Source of the DNA: Culex pipiens pallens
Taxonomy: Eukaryota > Arthropoda > Insecta > Diptera > Culicidae
Assembly (NCBI RefSeq): GCF_016801865.2
Contig: NC_068939.1
Span: 123,916,187 to 123,980,186 of the forward strand
Direction of reading: 5' to 3'
Length of the DNA stretch: 64,000 bases
How positions within the stretch are numbered: the stretch's first letter is position 1; every line of letters starts with the position of its first letter. The translations under genes were made by a program, and so were the position numbers. The notes beneath the pieces are model-generated. The model made no database searches, was not told where the DNA came from, and worked only from the letters and a program-made list of their open reading frames with translations. Shown one piece after another: positions 13,201 through 21,342 of this stretch.

Positions 13201-16200
13201 TACATAAATATCTCTTAAGTGGTCATAACTCGAGACAGGGTTGCCAGATCTACAATGTTGTGGACTCGTTTGAAAGGTCTTTCAATTTCCTAACTAACGA
13301 TGGGTCGGATGATGGATCCGGACATCGTTTACATACATTTAAGTGAGATCCGGCTTCAAAAAATTACATAAATATCACTTAAGTGGTCATAACTCGAGAC
13401 AGGGTTGCCAGATCTACAATGTTGTGTACTCGTTTGAAAGGTCTTTCAATCACCTAACCAATGATTGGTCGGATGTTGGATCCTGACATCGTTTACATAC
13501 ATTTAAGTGAGATCCGACTTCAAAAAATTACATAAATATTACTTAAGTGGTCATAACTTGAGACAGGGTTACCAGATCTTCAATGTTGTGGACTCGTTGG
13601 AAAGGTCTTTCAAATACCTAACCAACGATGTGTCGGATGATGGATCCGGACATCGTTTACATGCATATAAATGAGATCCGGATATGTGAAAACAAATTTT
13701 TATACATAACTTTTGAACTAGCTATCGAAACTTCAAACAATTCAATAGCGATGTATGGGACCCTAAACCAAGTCGAATGCAACTGGTTTGGTCAAAATCG
13801 GTTCAGTCAGTGCTGAGAAAACTCAGTGAGAATTTTGGTCACATACATACATACACACACACACATACACACACACAGACATTTGTTCAGTTTTCGATTC
13901 TGAGTCGATATGTATATATGAAGGTGGGTCTTTGAGCTTTTAATAAAAAGTTCATTTTTAGAGCAGTATTATAGCCTTACCTCAGTGAGGAAGGCAAAAA
14001 AATAAATGATGAAATATATTCTCAAAAATCTTATGGGCAAATCACTCAAAATTAATAAAAAAAAGTTATCTTTATATTTTTTTAACTTTTTTTTTCTAAA
14101 AAAAAATTAAATTCGTCGATACTTGGAAATTTTGGAAACTTATGATTGCAAAACAACTGAACGGCCCAAGTAGCAAGTAAAACATCGCTTTTCATTGTTT
14201 TTGTTGATCAATTGCTTCACTAGCGTTTTTATATGTTAATTATTGAACAAGTGTCAGAAAATTTGGTCTATTGTTCATAATTTGATCAATAAACCATTAT
14301 TCAACATGGTTGTGTAACACAAATGCCAAATCTAGCAACGGATTAAGAATAGTTCATTTTGAAGTTTATTCTGACTTAAATTAAACATGCTTGTAGAACT
14401 CGAAAAGCAAAATGACATTTGCAGACATGATGATTCATTTCAGTTAGCTAAACATGATAACATAGTAGATGTTACCTTTGGTTTCAGCTGGGATTTCTCG
14501 TAAACAAGTTGTTAATGTGTATGTAGTTCTCAAATCGTTTTCCTAACTCACTTCTTAATCTTAAGGGCAGGATGTTGTTAAACGGTTCTAACGACGTTTA
14601 CCTTACCCGGTTCAGTACCTTATGGTCATGAGTTCTTATGACATGTTCAAAAAACGTTCTCTATGCAAGTATGACTTGCACTTGCAAAACTAGCTCGAAA
14701 CACGGACTTTTCTAACGGATGAAGAGATGTTCAACAAAAGAAAAACGTGCGCTTTTTCCAGCGTTCAAGAGTTCTCGGGGTCGTTCGGAAAACATAGTAA
14801 ATGAGTTCAACAACCAGTTCGGAAATCTCTTGGCGAACAAATGTGCTACTTGGGGGGTTTATAATGCATTTTAAAACACTTTTTTCATTGAAATGTTGAA
14901 ACCGTGGCCTGTAATTTAAATTTTTTAACTGTTTAATTTTTTTGGTCATAGTCGAGGGACATAAACTTCAAAAAATATTTGCAAAGGCTTAAATTGATTT
15001 TGACGAAATTTTTTTCTGCCGCTGCATGTTGAAAAATTATACTTCGATGCCGGTGTGCTCTTTTGAGCTAAGCTTGCTGGGAGCTGGGAGCTTCATCTAG
15101 ATAGAACAAGATAGCACACGGTCATCGAATTATTATTTTTTTAATTTTGAAGAAGGATTTTTTTTTCATTTTTCGTTGTAATTATCGAAATGAAATCCAA
15201 AGCCAAATCAGCTAGTTATTTTTTGAATCCGGGAAAGTTCTTTGCTTATACAATCAAATTAAGACTAGATCAGATCAAATTATGCAGGCTTAAAAATATA
15301 AAATTTGCTAACAAGTTAAAGCAAAATTTATTATGATTGAGCATTTAATTCTGTGCATTTATCTGAGAAATAAATTTAAAAAAAAAAAAAAAACAAAAAA
15401 CTGCTATCATTATCGGTTTTATGAAATCTGAGAAAATATTCAGCCAACTTAACTCCTGTAATAAATTTTCAATTCAACCTATCTCATAATATATGAACAA
15501 TAAAACATACAATAACTGTGTTTCTGAATTTTACCATATTAAGGTCTCCAATTGCAATTATAAAATCAAAACTCATATTGAAGCAATAGTTAAAAATCAA
15601 TATCAATTTATCAAAATGCTTGTTGATTTGGGAGGGGCGTCAAATTGATGCTTCGCCAAGGGCGCCGTAGACCCAAGGTACGGCTCTGGTTGTAACATTT
15701 TGGCGTAAGAACCTTCCTTGGACTTATACGAACCCAACGCAACAAAGCGCACCTCGATCCGACGCTCCGTATTGAACTGATTCTCGTTCGAACAAAACCA
15801 TCGAAATTTTTTATATATATAGATAGATTGTATAAGCAATTAACATTTGGAGAATAGATTTAAAATAATCAATATTTAACAGATTGATCAAAGATTATTG
15901 TACAGTTATACGGGGTTCCAATCGATTTTTTGAATAACTTCTGTCAATTCTTATGGCCCACAGCCTCCATACAAAGTAAAATTATTTTTTCGCAGTTCCT
16001 TTGGGAAATATTCTTGATGAGCATCAGGCCTGCCATTTACAAAGTGGATGCAATGGCATTTTATTTGAGTCAACATATCGTCTCACCCCTAGGCTATAGG
16101 GGCAGTCTATACGCTCGATTATCTGAAGTTTTTTTTACGGTACTTTGGATAATCGAGTCAGGAACAAAAAAATCGTTTCTTTTATTTTCATATTTTTGAC

Positions 16201-19200
16201 ATGACATTCGAGATCTGCAAGCCCATTTTAATCAAAATTGAATCTCAATCTGATTAGAACTCACTTTTTGTAAAATTTTAGTCAACAAAACTGAACGTAG
16301 ATTAAACAAAATCCTGTTTGGAAACAATAAAATATCCTCATTAAAAGCGAAATCTAAAGTTGATACAATGCAAAGATTTTGTTGATAATATTTAGGGCTA
16401 GTGATTTTTCGCGATTTCACGAACGCCGCGTAATCCGTGAAATTTGCGATTGGCCGTGAAATATGGGAAATACCGCGAAAAGTTGCGAAATTCGAAATAA
16501 TTTATCGCCAAATGCTCCTCAGTGTGTTTGAACATTGATTAATAAATTCATGTGCTCCACAAAATTTTTGCAGTCATTTTGGAACTCGTTTTTGAAACTA
16601 TGTTTATAATAAAGTTTTACGAAATGCAAATAATTGATTGAAAATTTCCAGCAAAACAAGTTTTGGTTTTAACATACCATGAATAATACAATATGAAGTA
16701 TGAAGCATTTTTTGTATGGCCCAATCTCACCTCCCAGATCCAATGTCACCCCAGATGACGGTAATTGAAGCTGTTATAAATGGAATTTTGCCTAAAGTTT
16801 TTTGAAAAAAATATATTTCTCTTTTGCAAAAAACCATGGTACACCCAAAGGAAAAATATATCTCAAAATCTGCAACAGTGAATTTGCTGCAGAAAATGTC
16901 ACATTTTATAACATTTTTTGCAGCAAGCCCGTAGATCATTTTTGCCCGCGTGTAAACATGTCAGCAATCTGCAGTTCTCACCAACACATATAATGCTGGC
17001 CCGTCCCCGAGCAACACTCCAAAGAAAAGGATATGTTGGTGCTCTTTCACTCACATTTCATCAAGTGTCCATGGCGCGGTGGTAGCGTGTCGGATCAATA
17101 ATCAAGAAGTTGTTGGTTCGATTCTCGTTCTGTTAAGGTTTTTTTTTTGTGAAATACAACCAAAAAGCCGTCGGTAATGTCGATAATTGTCGGTAACGGG
17201 CAAAAATGTCATACCCCTGTATCGCAAAAAATGCATGAGGACAGTTTTCATGCAGATTCTGATATTCTTTCATGCCGCCGTGCATCACAATCATGCGACC
17301 GCCGTTTGGGTGTAGCAAACAAAATTACATTTCTCTTTTTTAACTGATTCTACTTTAGTGCAGTTTTTGATTAGAATATAACTAGAGTTGTTTTAAAGGT
17401 CCTATACTGCCCATGTTCGCATAATTGTCCCATATGCAAAAACAGCAAGCTGAGAAAAACGCAAGGGAAGTTTGTCCCACACATAAGGCTACGTGTTAAG
17501 TTTTCGCGAAAAAACAGGATTTCCTCCTGATTTCTAGAACAAAGTACTGGATGTTATAGGCTCTTTTGAAAGAGCACACAATTTTGAACAAAACTGCATC
17601 AATAACTCGAAATCGATGAAAATGCATATGGGACATTTATGCGATCAGGGGCAGTATAAACATATGAAAAACAATAGCTTATAAGACCGTTTAAAAAAAA
17701 ACTTGGTTGAGAAGATAATTTTGCAAAATAAATTTCTAAAATCTCAGTAAAAACAGGTTGATTGAGTCGCTTAATTTGCTGATGAAATTTCTGTAAAATA
17801 TCACAAAATTGAGCTCATATTTTTTTTAGTTGCCCAAAAAAGCAATTTTTTTAAATTCTTATTTTCTAATTCCATCTTTGGAGCTATGGAACAACTTGTT
17901 CAAAATTTATTGAGCAGTACTTCCTTTTTTTTATCAAATTTTAGTTTTGAAAAAAAAAATATTAGAAAATCTAAAAGTACATTACATATATTTAATATCT
18001 TACTTTGTTTTTGTTGATATCTGTAGAAGTCGTGATCAAGCTTGACCATCACTGAAAATATATTATTGTCAAATCAAGTATTTTAGAGCCTTTTCAGAAA
18101 GGCGTTCATAGAAAAATAGTTTGAAGCTTAACACATGTAGCCCTTTAAACCTTTTATTTTATTTAAAAATTTAATTTGTGTGCTATTTTGTTACATGATT
18201 GATTCAAAAAGTAGAACGCTTCACAAGATTGTGCACAAGTGACGAAGGATCACCCAAATGGCTATTTTTGTAGATAATGTGGCCTGATCTTAAACTTTGA
18301 GATTCATTGCCGATAGGTCACTTGATGGATCCAGATATCGACTTAATAAAAGTAATTTCATACCACTTTCGTAACTTTACCACTATCCGGAACCCCATTT
18401 GAAATTGTTTGAATTTCTACTAAAAAAGTAGGTTTACACACTATTTGGGTTAATTCAAATTTGCTTTACTCAAAATCAATGTAATAATAGCATGGTTTTG
18501 CAAATATTATAGGAGTTGCTATTGATCTTTCAAAAACCGTGTATAAAATAGAGTTCCATGATTAGCACAACGTTTATTTTTGCAATTTTTTGTTTATTGC
18601 GGCAAAACATTTTACTTGGCATCAATAAAAAATCTTATATTCTTTTGTGGCAATTTGGTTATGAAACTACTTACTCAACAGGACATTCAAGAGGGGGGGG
18701 GGTCGGTGATTTCCAAAAAGTGTTCACGTGGTTTATGGATGGTCCCTTACATTTATTTTCATTGTCGTATGAAGAAACGGCCTATTCAGAATGCAATGTT
18801 TCCCGCTTTAATCATATTTGCCGTTAAGATAAGCAAGTGTCTAACTTTAAAACAGCATCGAAAAGTTGAACTTTGCAGCTCTTAAATGGATATTGAAAAG
18901 TACCTTCTTGCAATTCCGTCGTGAAACTACTTACTTTTCCTGTCATTCTTGAACGACGAAATAGCCTACTTTTCTGTACCAAAAATAACAAAATCGAATA
19001 GCAACACTTTTCAAAATAAATGCTGAAAAGTTCTACTTTTCAGCACTAAAATGGATGCTGAAAAGTTGAACTTTTCAGCACTTGTTTCGAAAAGTAACAC
19101 TTTTTAACATTTTTTTGATTTAAACGATTTATTGACAAAATACATGAAAATTTGACTTAAAATTTCACTCAATGGGTGTTTTTCGGAATTGCAAAAAATG

Positions 19201-20314
19201 TTGTATGGAACTCGTTGCAAAACTTGTTTTTTTCAGCACTCGTCGTATTTATCCAACTCGGTGAACCTCGTTGGATAAATGTACGACTCGTGATGAAAAA
19301 ATCCTCTGTTTGCAACTTGTTGCATAAACTACTATTCTGTTCTGTTATTTTTAACGTTAAAAATAACAGTACAGAAAGGTACTTTTCACTATCCGTTTAA
19401 GAGCTGCAAAGTTCAACTTTTCGATGCTGTTTTAAAGTTAGACACTTGCTTATCTTAACGGCAAATATTATTAAAGCGGGAAACATTGCATTCTGAATAG
19501 TGAAAAAACAAATAAAAATCATCAGAACATTCTAATCAACGTTTTTAATCAAATCATTCCATTTGAGACGCTCTTTCTCGCAACAAAAAAACTTCATAAA
19601 CATCGTTCCAACCACGCAATTTAACACAATTTCCCGAAACAAAAACAACGAAGCCTTTGTTGACATCAATTTCAGCCCACAAATCCCGGCCATCACATCG
19701 TTTTCATTTCCGGTTACTTTTTCTGCGTTACTTTTTCTTTTTTGTTCGACACGAAATTACTTCCCCTGAGTTGTCCCAAAAAACCTGCTCTGTCTGTTTC
19801 GTTTCGTGCTTGTGGCAAGATTTGAGCAAATATTGGTTCTCCTTGAAGAGTCCTAACCCCCAATTTCGACCACCACCCTCAATCGATTCGGTTTGGTTTA
19901 TTTAACGCAAAACGTGGTTTTCTTTTCTTTTCTTGATGTTGCTAATTTCACACCCTCTCTCCCTGCAGGAAGCAGTCTCGACACGCCGACACTCACCAGC
20001 GAGCCAGCAACCGGAAACGGAAGAACGACGACCACTGCGAGGAGGAAGACGAAGACATCAACCTCAAGGATGAAGAAGACGTCGGTCGTGGAAAGGGCAA
20101 CTTGGGTGACGAAGACGATGAAAACGATACCAGCGAGTTTGAAATCATCCACGAGAAGCGAAAGACCACCGGCAGTGGCAGCAACAAGACGACAAGTGCT
20201 TCCCGGACAAAACGAGCACATCCGCTTCCACCGCCACCACCTCCGCTACCGGACGGGGAGGATGATGATGATGATGCGTCGAGTACGGCGTCGACTTCCG
20301 GTTCTTACGAGTGA
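4019..20314 (+). CDS. TMEM26: TMEM26-like multi-pass membrane protein, six coding exons, 565 aa
   Basis: The six exons join to 1698 nt including the TGA stop: 4019..4212, 4271..4935, 5407..5575, 10792..10860, 11181..11435 and 19969..20314. All introns are GT/AG; intron phases are 2, 1, 2, 2, 2. The start is the first ATG after an in-frame TAG at 3998 and has AAA before it. Residues 1-303 match the TMEM26 family as I know it: ATRLLF/ITRILF near the N-terminus, the IWLLEL motif at 81-86, LIIGRWMLP at 149-157, TRDQLSQLLLVYIGTAADI at 162-180, QDAPFL at 260-265 and LLQLYRLYVV at 294-303. Hydrophobic segments lie near 4-28, 35-57, 67-86, 137-156, 166-184, 197-218, 250-273 and 280-303. A Cys-rich loop (HCCNISCCNID) is at 239-249. 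The tail, 304-565, is Lys/Arg- then Asp/Glu-rich, with a proline run and a Ser/Thr-rich end. Vertebrate TMEM26 is about 370 aa, so this tail is long. TMEM26 molecular function is poorly defined; plasma-membrane location is likely. Confidence 0.93.
4271..4935 (+). CDS. TMEM26: TMEM26-like coding exon 2 (residues 65-286)
   Basis: Begins after TTTTCAG and ends at a strong GTGAGT donor at 4936. It carries most of the conserved core. The order is the CPSVFIYLSTIVPAIWLLEL segment, an extracellular-type loop with an N-E-T glycosylation sequon (residues 101-103), the LIIGRW and TRDQLSQLLL block, a segment with SIWSWSLLQF, a Gly-rich basic loop, the Cys cluster and the QDAPFLAFRLL segment. The open frame runs on into the intron to 4988, but those extra residues do not fit the family and are read-through. 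Confidence 0.95.
4936..5406 (+). other. Intron 2 of the TMEM26-like gene
   Basis: 471 bp between GTGAGT and GGATTCAG, phase 1. It splits the codon of Cys287. I see no repeat element or RNA gene in it. Removing it fuses IFFT to CKNTLVILLQLYRL, which reconstructs the last membrane segment of the family. Confidence 0.85.
5407..5575 (+). CDS. TMEM26: TMEM26-like coding exon 3 (residues 287-343)
   Basis: Begins after ATTCAG and ends at GTAAGT (5576). It completes the last hydrophobic segment (LVILLQLYRLYVV) and then turns into a basic, Ser/Pro/Gly-rich stretch, the start of the cytoplasmic tail. The last two bases AG form codon 343 with the next exon. Confidence 0.92.
5576..6465. other. Intron 3, 5' part
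   Basis: Start of the 5.2-kb intron 3 (5576-10791). A+T-rich with no gene. A phrase near 6245-6320 (CCTCGCGGTCC... CCAAGGGGACCATAGTTGA... GTTGTCTTGTC) recurs inverted at about 58100-58160, so a low-copy repeat end lies here. Confidence 0.5.
6466..7865. repeat. Palindromic foldback element A, 1.4 kb
   Basis: Sequence 6470-6990 is repeated in reverse complement at 7220-7862. Shared landmarks are ACAAGTGGTCAAAGACAAAC near 6538 against GTTTGTCTTTAACCACTTGT near 7770, the GGTGATGTCACG block, and the AGATACAGCGGTTTTAAAAA block. The loop is roughly 6995-7215. The right arm carries an unrelated insert of about 190 bp where the left arm has about 100 different bases. A related fragment lies at 10110-10160. 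By eye the arms are roughly 80-90% alike. No coding capacity. Confidence 0.85.
7387..7574. mobile_element. Possible solo-LTR-like insert in palindrome A
   Basis: This stretch interrupts the right arm of palindrome A. It starts TGTTAACGCACATCG and ends GGTTGACCA, giving the TG...CA ends of LTRs (a TGTTAACG start is seen in some BEL/Pao-type LTRs). No target duplication is visible (ATTGA against TCTGG), so an LTR assignment is tentative; a deletion-associated insertion is equally possible. Confidence 0.3.
7978..8006. repeat. GATA/TATC hairpin
   Basis: A perfect 13-bp inverted repeat, AATGATAACGATA and its complement, with a 3-base loop. It sits inside a wider stretch (7930-8060) of smaller TTATCG/CGATAA palindromes. 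Probably part of a small foldback repeat. Confidence 0.7.
8140..8470. repeat. Tandem copies related to foldback element E
   Basis: About three imperfect units carry ATGGGTATCAA(A)CGA and CGAAAATACTCAAATTTTC. The same phrases build the arms of the palindrome at 48343-49862, so this is a fragment of that family. The 98-codon frame across it is not a gene. Confidence 0.65.
8490..8805. mobile_element. MITE family X, partial copy
   Basis: Matches the other family X copies (25560-26045, 35648-36058, 54803-55180). Shared phrases include TCCAGTTGTTTTGCAATCAT, AATGCAGAAAAAGGCATTTT and CAATTTCCATTGAAATTTTCCAG. The downstream part is interrupted at about 8805 by a different repeat end. Confidence 0.6.
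8806..8850. mobile_element. End of the GTGCCTTCCTCAC repeat family
   Basis: CTTAATCCACCATAAGGTGGTTGGTGCCTTCCTCAC is split between 8807 and 8842. It matches 46607-46640 and is the complement of the AGTGAGGAAGGCA end of the longer copies at 12788-13999, 46607-47345 and 60290-60830. Only one end is recognised here, so the copy is truncated or decayed. Confidence 0.55.
9431..9846. mobile_element. pogo-like MITE, 416 bp
   Basis: Ends CAGTCGACTCTCTGCTTGTC and its near-complement GACAGCCAGAGAGTCGACTG, flanked by TA on both sides. CAGTCGACTCTC ends with a TA duplication are typical of pogo-type Tc1/mariner elements. The phrase AAGGGACCGTCGAGGAAGAG occurs near both ends in direct orientation (9460 and 9699). 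Short ORF only; no transposase. Confidence 0.75.
10184..10490. mobile_element. Repeat with CAGTAGGGTGCCCAGA end
   Basis: A 300-bp stretch beginning CAGTAGGGTGCCCAGATTAT is repeated inverted at 36230-36537, with shared phrases such as ACCCATTGATACTCAAAGGT and CCCAAAAGTGAGATTCTC. Only one terminus is identifiable, so the class is unassigned. Confidence 0.65.
10792..10860 (+). CDS. TMEM26: TMEM26-like coding exon 4, 69-bp symmetric exon
   Basis: Begins after CCCGGCCTAG and ends at GTAAGG. It encodes a 23-residue piece (KVADVTVDEIHEMRKPRHRK...) of the tail. Length 69 is a multiple of three and both flanking introns are phase 2, so it could be a cassette exon. The reading frame is forced by the neighbours. 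Support is weaker than for exons 1-3 because the tail is not conserved enough to check against the family. Confidence 0.8.
10861..11180 (+). other. Intron 4 of the TMEM26-like gene
   Basis: 320 bp, GT/AG, phase 2, with a pyrimidine-rich 3' end (CTTCCCCTCTCC) before GAGCAG. It contains nothing recognisable otherwise. Confidence 0.75.
11181..11435 (+). CDS. TMEM26: TMEM26-like coding exon 5, 255-bp symmetric exon
   Basis: Begins after CGCGAGCAG and ends at GTGAGA. It encodes residues 366-451, a hydrophilic tail region with Arg/Lys runs (KRRTRQR, RRAARKK, HRRHKRTR) interleaved with Glu/Asp runs (SEEEE, EVEVDVD). No domain is recognised; it looks intrinsically disordered. Length is a multiple of three between phase-2 introns. 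Short open frames on the opposite strand here are shadows. Confidence 0.87.
11436..11906. other. Intron 5, 5' part and left half of an interrupted repeat
   Basis: Start of the 8.5-kb intron 5 (11436-19968). From about 11745 (TTTTACCCGACAAACTTCGT) the sequence appears to be the left part of an older repeat, whose right part resumes at 15697 after the hAT-type insertion. Nothing coding is seen. Confidence 0.5.
12788..13999. mobile_element. GTGCCTTCCTCAC-family element with expanded interior
   Basis: The left end is degenerate (ATCCACCTATGTGGTTGATTTCTTCCACAC). The right end, TTATAGCCTTACCTCAGTGAGGAAGGCA, is split over 13969-13999. The 3' portion, with an ACACACAT tract and GATTCTGAGTCGATATGTAT, matches 47200-47345 and 60700-60830. 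Non-coding. Confidence 0.75.
12897..13680. repeat. 164-bp tandem array, five units
   Basis: Units begin near AACTCGAGACAGGGTTGCCAG at 12911, 13063, 13227, 13391 and 13555. Spacing is 152, 164, 164 and 164. Each unit has GAAAGGTCTTTCAAT, a CGATGGGTCGGATGATGG phrase and GAGATCCGGCTTCAAAAA. The related element at 60290 has only one such unit, so this is an internal expansion. Confidence 0.9.
14000..14940. mobile_element. MITE family X copy, interrupted
   Basis: Family X phrases occur at 14085-14164 (GGAAACTTATGATTGCAAAACAACTGAAC) and resume at 14855-14905 (TTTATAATGCATTTTAAAACAC), split by another element. Other copies are uninterrupted at this point, which shows the order of insertion. Confidence 0.6.
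14165..14854. mobile_element. Element with CCCAAGTAGCA ends, 690 bp, inside family X
   Basis: Terminal inverted repeats CCCAAGTAGCA / TGCTACTTGGG bound a segment absent from other family X copies at the same place. The target duplication is unclear because the junctions are G-rich. No coding capacity; superfamily not assigned. Confidence 0.6.
15697..16700. other. Intron 5 middle part
   Basis: 15697-15835 continues the older repeat interrupted by hAT-type element 1. Near 16095-16165 (CTATACGCTCGATTATCTGAAG... GATAATCGAGTC) a repeat end with its complement is visible. The rest is A+T-rich without recognisable features. Confidence 0.45.
16712..16770. repeat. Repeat end shared with 45190-45250
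   Basis: Contains GCCCAATCTCACCTCCCAGA and CAATGTCACCCCAGATGACG. The reverse complement of this pair, ACCGTCATCAGGGGTGACAT and GGGGGTGAGATTGGGTCATA, lies at 45200-45252. Interpreted as the end of a dispersed element; extent unknown. Confidence 0.5.
17065..17140 (+). repeat. tRNA-derived sequence (SINE head or tRNA relic)
   Basis: ATGGCGCGGTGGTAGCGTG resembles an A box and GGTTCGATTCTC a B box about 35 bases downstream, followed by a T run at 17144. The intervening anticodon arm does not fold cleanly. Best read as a tRNA-derived SINE head or relic, not a functional tRNA. Confidence 0.5.
17405..17656. mobile_element. Small MITE, about 250 bp, TA-flanked
   Basis: Ends CTGCCCATGTTCGCATAATT and the near-complement of its other end, ATTTATGCGATCAGGGGCAG, with TATA at both borders. 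Includes CCCATATGCAAAAACAGCAAGC. A related inverted pair lies at 21163-21342. A TA duplication suggests a Tc1/mariner-type MITE. Confidence 0.6.
17660..18687. other. Intron 5, repeat-poor A+T-rich stretch
   Basis: No gene, RNA or complete element recognised. Scattered poly-A/T runs only. Confidence 0.45.
18688..18753. mobile_element. Fragment of the Harbinger-like MITE
   Basis: G-run, then AAAAAGTGTTCACGTGGTTTATGGATGGTCCC split over 18715-18747. It matches the right half of the element at 2764-2887 with one change in the conserved part. The left half is missing. Confidence 0.65.
18783..19500. repeat. Palindromic foldback element B
   Basis: 18783-18905 (TATTCAGAATGCAATGTTTC... GCAGCTCTTAAA) is present in reverse complement at 19378-19500 with very few differences. 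The interior 18909-19336 is a separate dispersed element also found inverted at 55184-55612. Two non-coding frames over it share peptides with those of the other copy because of the repeat. Confidence 0.85.
18909..19336. mobile_element. Dispersed 430-bp element (family Y)
   Basis: Contains AATTCCGTCGTGAAACTACT, paired AAAAGTT/AACTTTTCAGCACT motifs and GGATAAATGTACGACTCGTG. The copy at 55184-55612 is its reverse complement over the full length. A 3' fragment is at 50335-50400. Probably a MITE, but the class is not assigned. Confidence 0.75.
19969..20314 (+). CDS. TMEM26: TMEM26-like terminal coding exon 6 with TGA stop
   Basis: Begins after CTCTCCCTGCAG. It encodes residues 451-565: a basic start (RKQSRHADTHQRASNRKRKN), acidic clusters (CEEEDEDIN, GDEDDENDTSEFE), a proline run of seven near residue 530, a DGEDDDDD block and a Ser/Thr-rich end finishing GSYE. 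Low-complexity charge bias explains the long antisense frames here. The acidic and basic patches could mediate protein contacts, but nothing specific is shown. Confidence 0.9.
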
Positions 20315-20391
20315 AGGCAAATGGATTTTTTTATGGTAGGAAAATGAGGGATAACTTTAAGAAATGAGCAATGATGTATCCGACGCAATTG

Positions 20392-20411
20392 GTAGTAAAC
20401 AATGAATTTCT

Positions 20412-20454
<43 letters not shown>

Positions 20455-20952
20455 TCCAATCCAATACCCGCTAACCGGTAGCGAAATTATGGTAAAGTAT
20501 AATTTATATCAGACTGTGTATATGCCGAATGCTGATACAGCTTATCTCAGTCCCGGGTATTAGGTGGTGACAGCCCTCGCGCTGCTTTCCACAACCCATT
20601 TCAGAATGACAGAGCTCCTTGCGGTCCAATTCCGAGGTCGCTGGGCATTGTTCGGCCCCGCCTAAACACAGAAGCAAGCATCTGAAGGAACCTCGATCTA
20701 TATTTAGACTTCCAATCCCCTCAGGCAAATCAGGGATCAGCGCGTATTTAATAATATGAGAAGAAGAGATAACATGTTTCAACACTACGGATCGATTCAC
20801 TGCTAGAGTGTAAACCTTCTGATGGCCGACTCATTTTAGTTTTTATTCATATCCAAATTCCTGATTCCAAATTTCAAAGGTACCGATTGGGATTTGATCC
20901 CCGTAACCATTAAGCCACGGAGACGATTGTAGTAAGCAATGAATTTCTTATG
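20392..20952 (-). mobile_element. tRNA-derived SINE with 24-bp target duplication
   Basis: Body 20416-20928. On the minus strand it starts with a tRNA-like head: TGGCTTAATGG (A box) and GGATCAAATCC (B box), almost touching, so the anticodon arm is deleted. It ends in an (AC)n tract, the (GT)n at 20415-20453 on +. Flanks GTAGTAAACAATGAATTTCT (20392) and GTAGTAAGCAATGAATTTCT (20929) each continue with TATG and form a 24-bp duplication with one mismatch. It lies just after the TMEM26-like stop codon. Confidence 0.88.
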
Positions 20953-20975
20953 AAGCAAAATGTCAAACTAGGGGA

Positions 20976-20981
20976 AATAAA
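20976..20981 (+). terminator. Candidate polyadenylation signal of the TMEM26-like gene
   Basis: First AATAAA after the stop at 20314, about 660 bp downstream and beyond the SINE. No AATAAA or ATTAAA is seen in 20315-20391. If used, the 3' UTR would carry the SINE in antisense. Confidence 0.45.
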
Positions 20982-21162
20982 CCCATTTTAATCATTCTAA
21001 GCCGTTCGACCAATTCTCATCACTTTTGCCGTTATCCGCTATTAAATCAATATTTTCAGATGTATCAACAATGGAAAGTTGCTTGCTCACTGCTTATTTG
21101 AGCTATTTATTACTTTGGAACAGTCAAAAACACTTTATGAAAGCTGTCCTGCCGCTCGAAGC

Positions 21163-21342
21163 TAGTCCGTCCCATATGTAATTTCGTCAATTTTGAGGTA
21201 ATGATGCAGTTTAGTTCGAAATCATGTATCCTCTAGAAACTCGTAGAAATTTTCGTGAAATTCTAACACGTAGCCTTATGGGCGGGACAACATTGACATG
21301 CCTTTTTCTCGGCTTGCTGTTTTTACATATGGGACAGACTCG
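21163..21342. repeat. Inverted-repeat element related to 17405-17656
   Basis: TAGTCCGTCCCATATGTAA and TTACATATGGGACAGACT border about 180 bp. The interior phrase ATTCTAACACGTAGCCTTATG resembles CATAAGGCTACGTGTTAAG at 17500. A diverged relative. Confidence 0.5.

Larger units (their letters stand above)
11907..15688. mobile_element. hAT-type element 1, 3.8 kb, non-autonomous and nested
   Basis: Imperfect terminal inverted repeats CAGCGCCGTACCTAGGG and CAGAGCCGTACCTTGGG (right end read on the minus strand) are flanked by a perfect 8-bp duplication GTTGTAAC (11899-11906 and 15689-15696), the hAT signature. No transposase frame remains. Inside lie the 164-bp tandem array (12788-13999), a family X copy and a 690-bp element inside that copy, so the original hAT element was shorter than its present span. 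Confidence 0.85.

Noticed and set aside
19898..20221. 107-codon minus-strand frame
   Set aside because: Antisense shadow of TMEM26-like exon 6, caused by its biased acidic/basic codons and low stop frequency.
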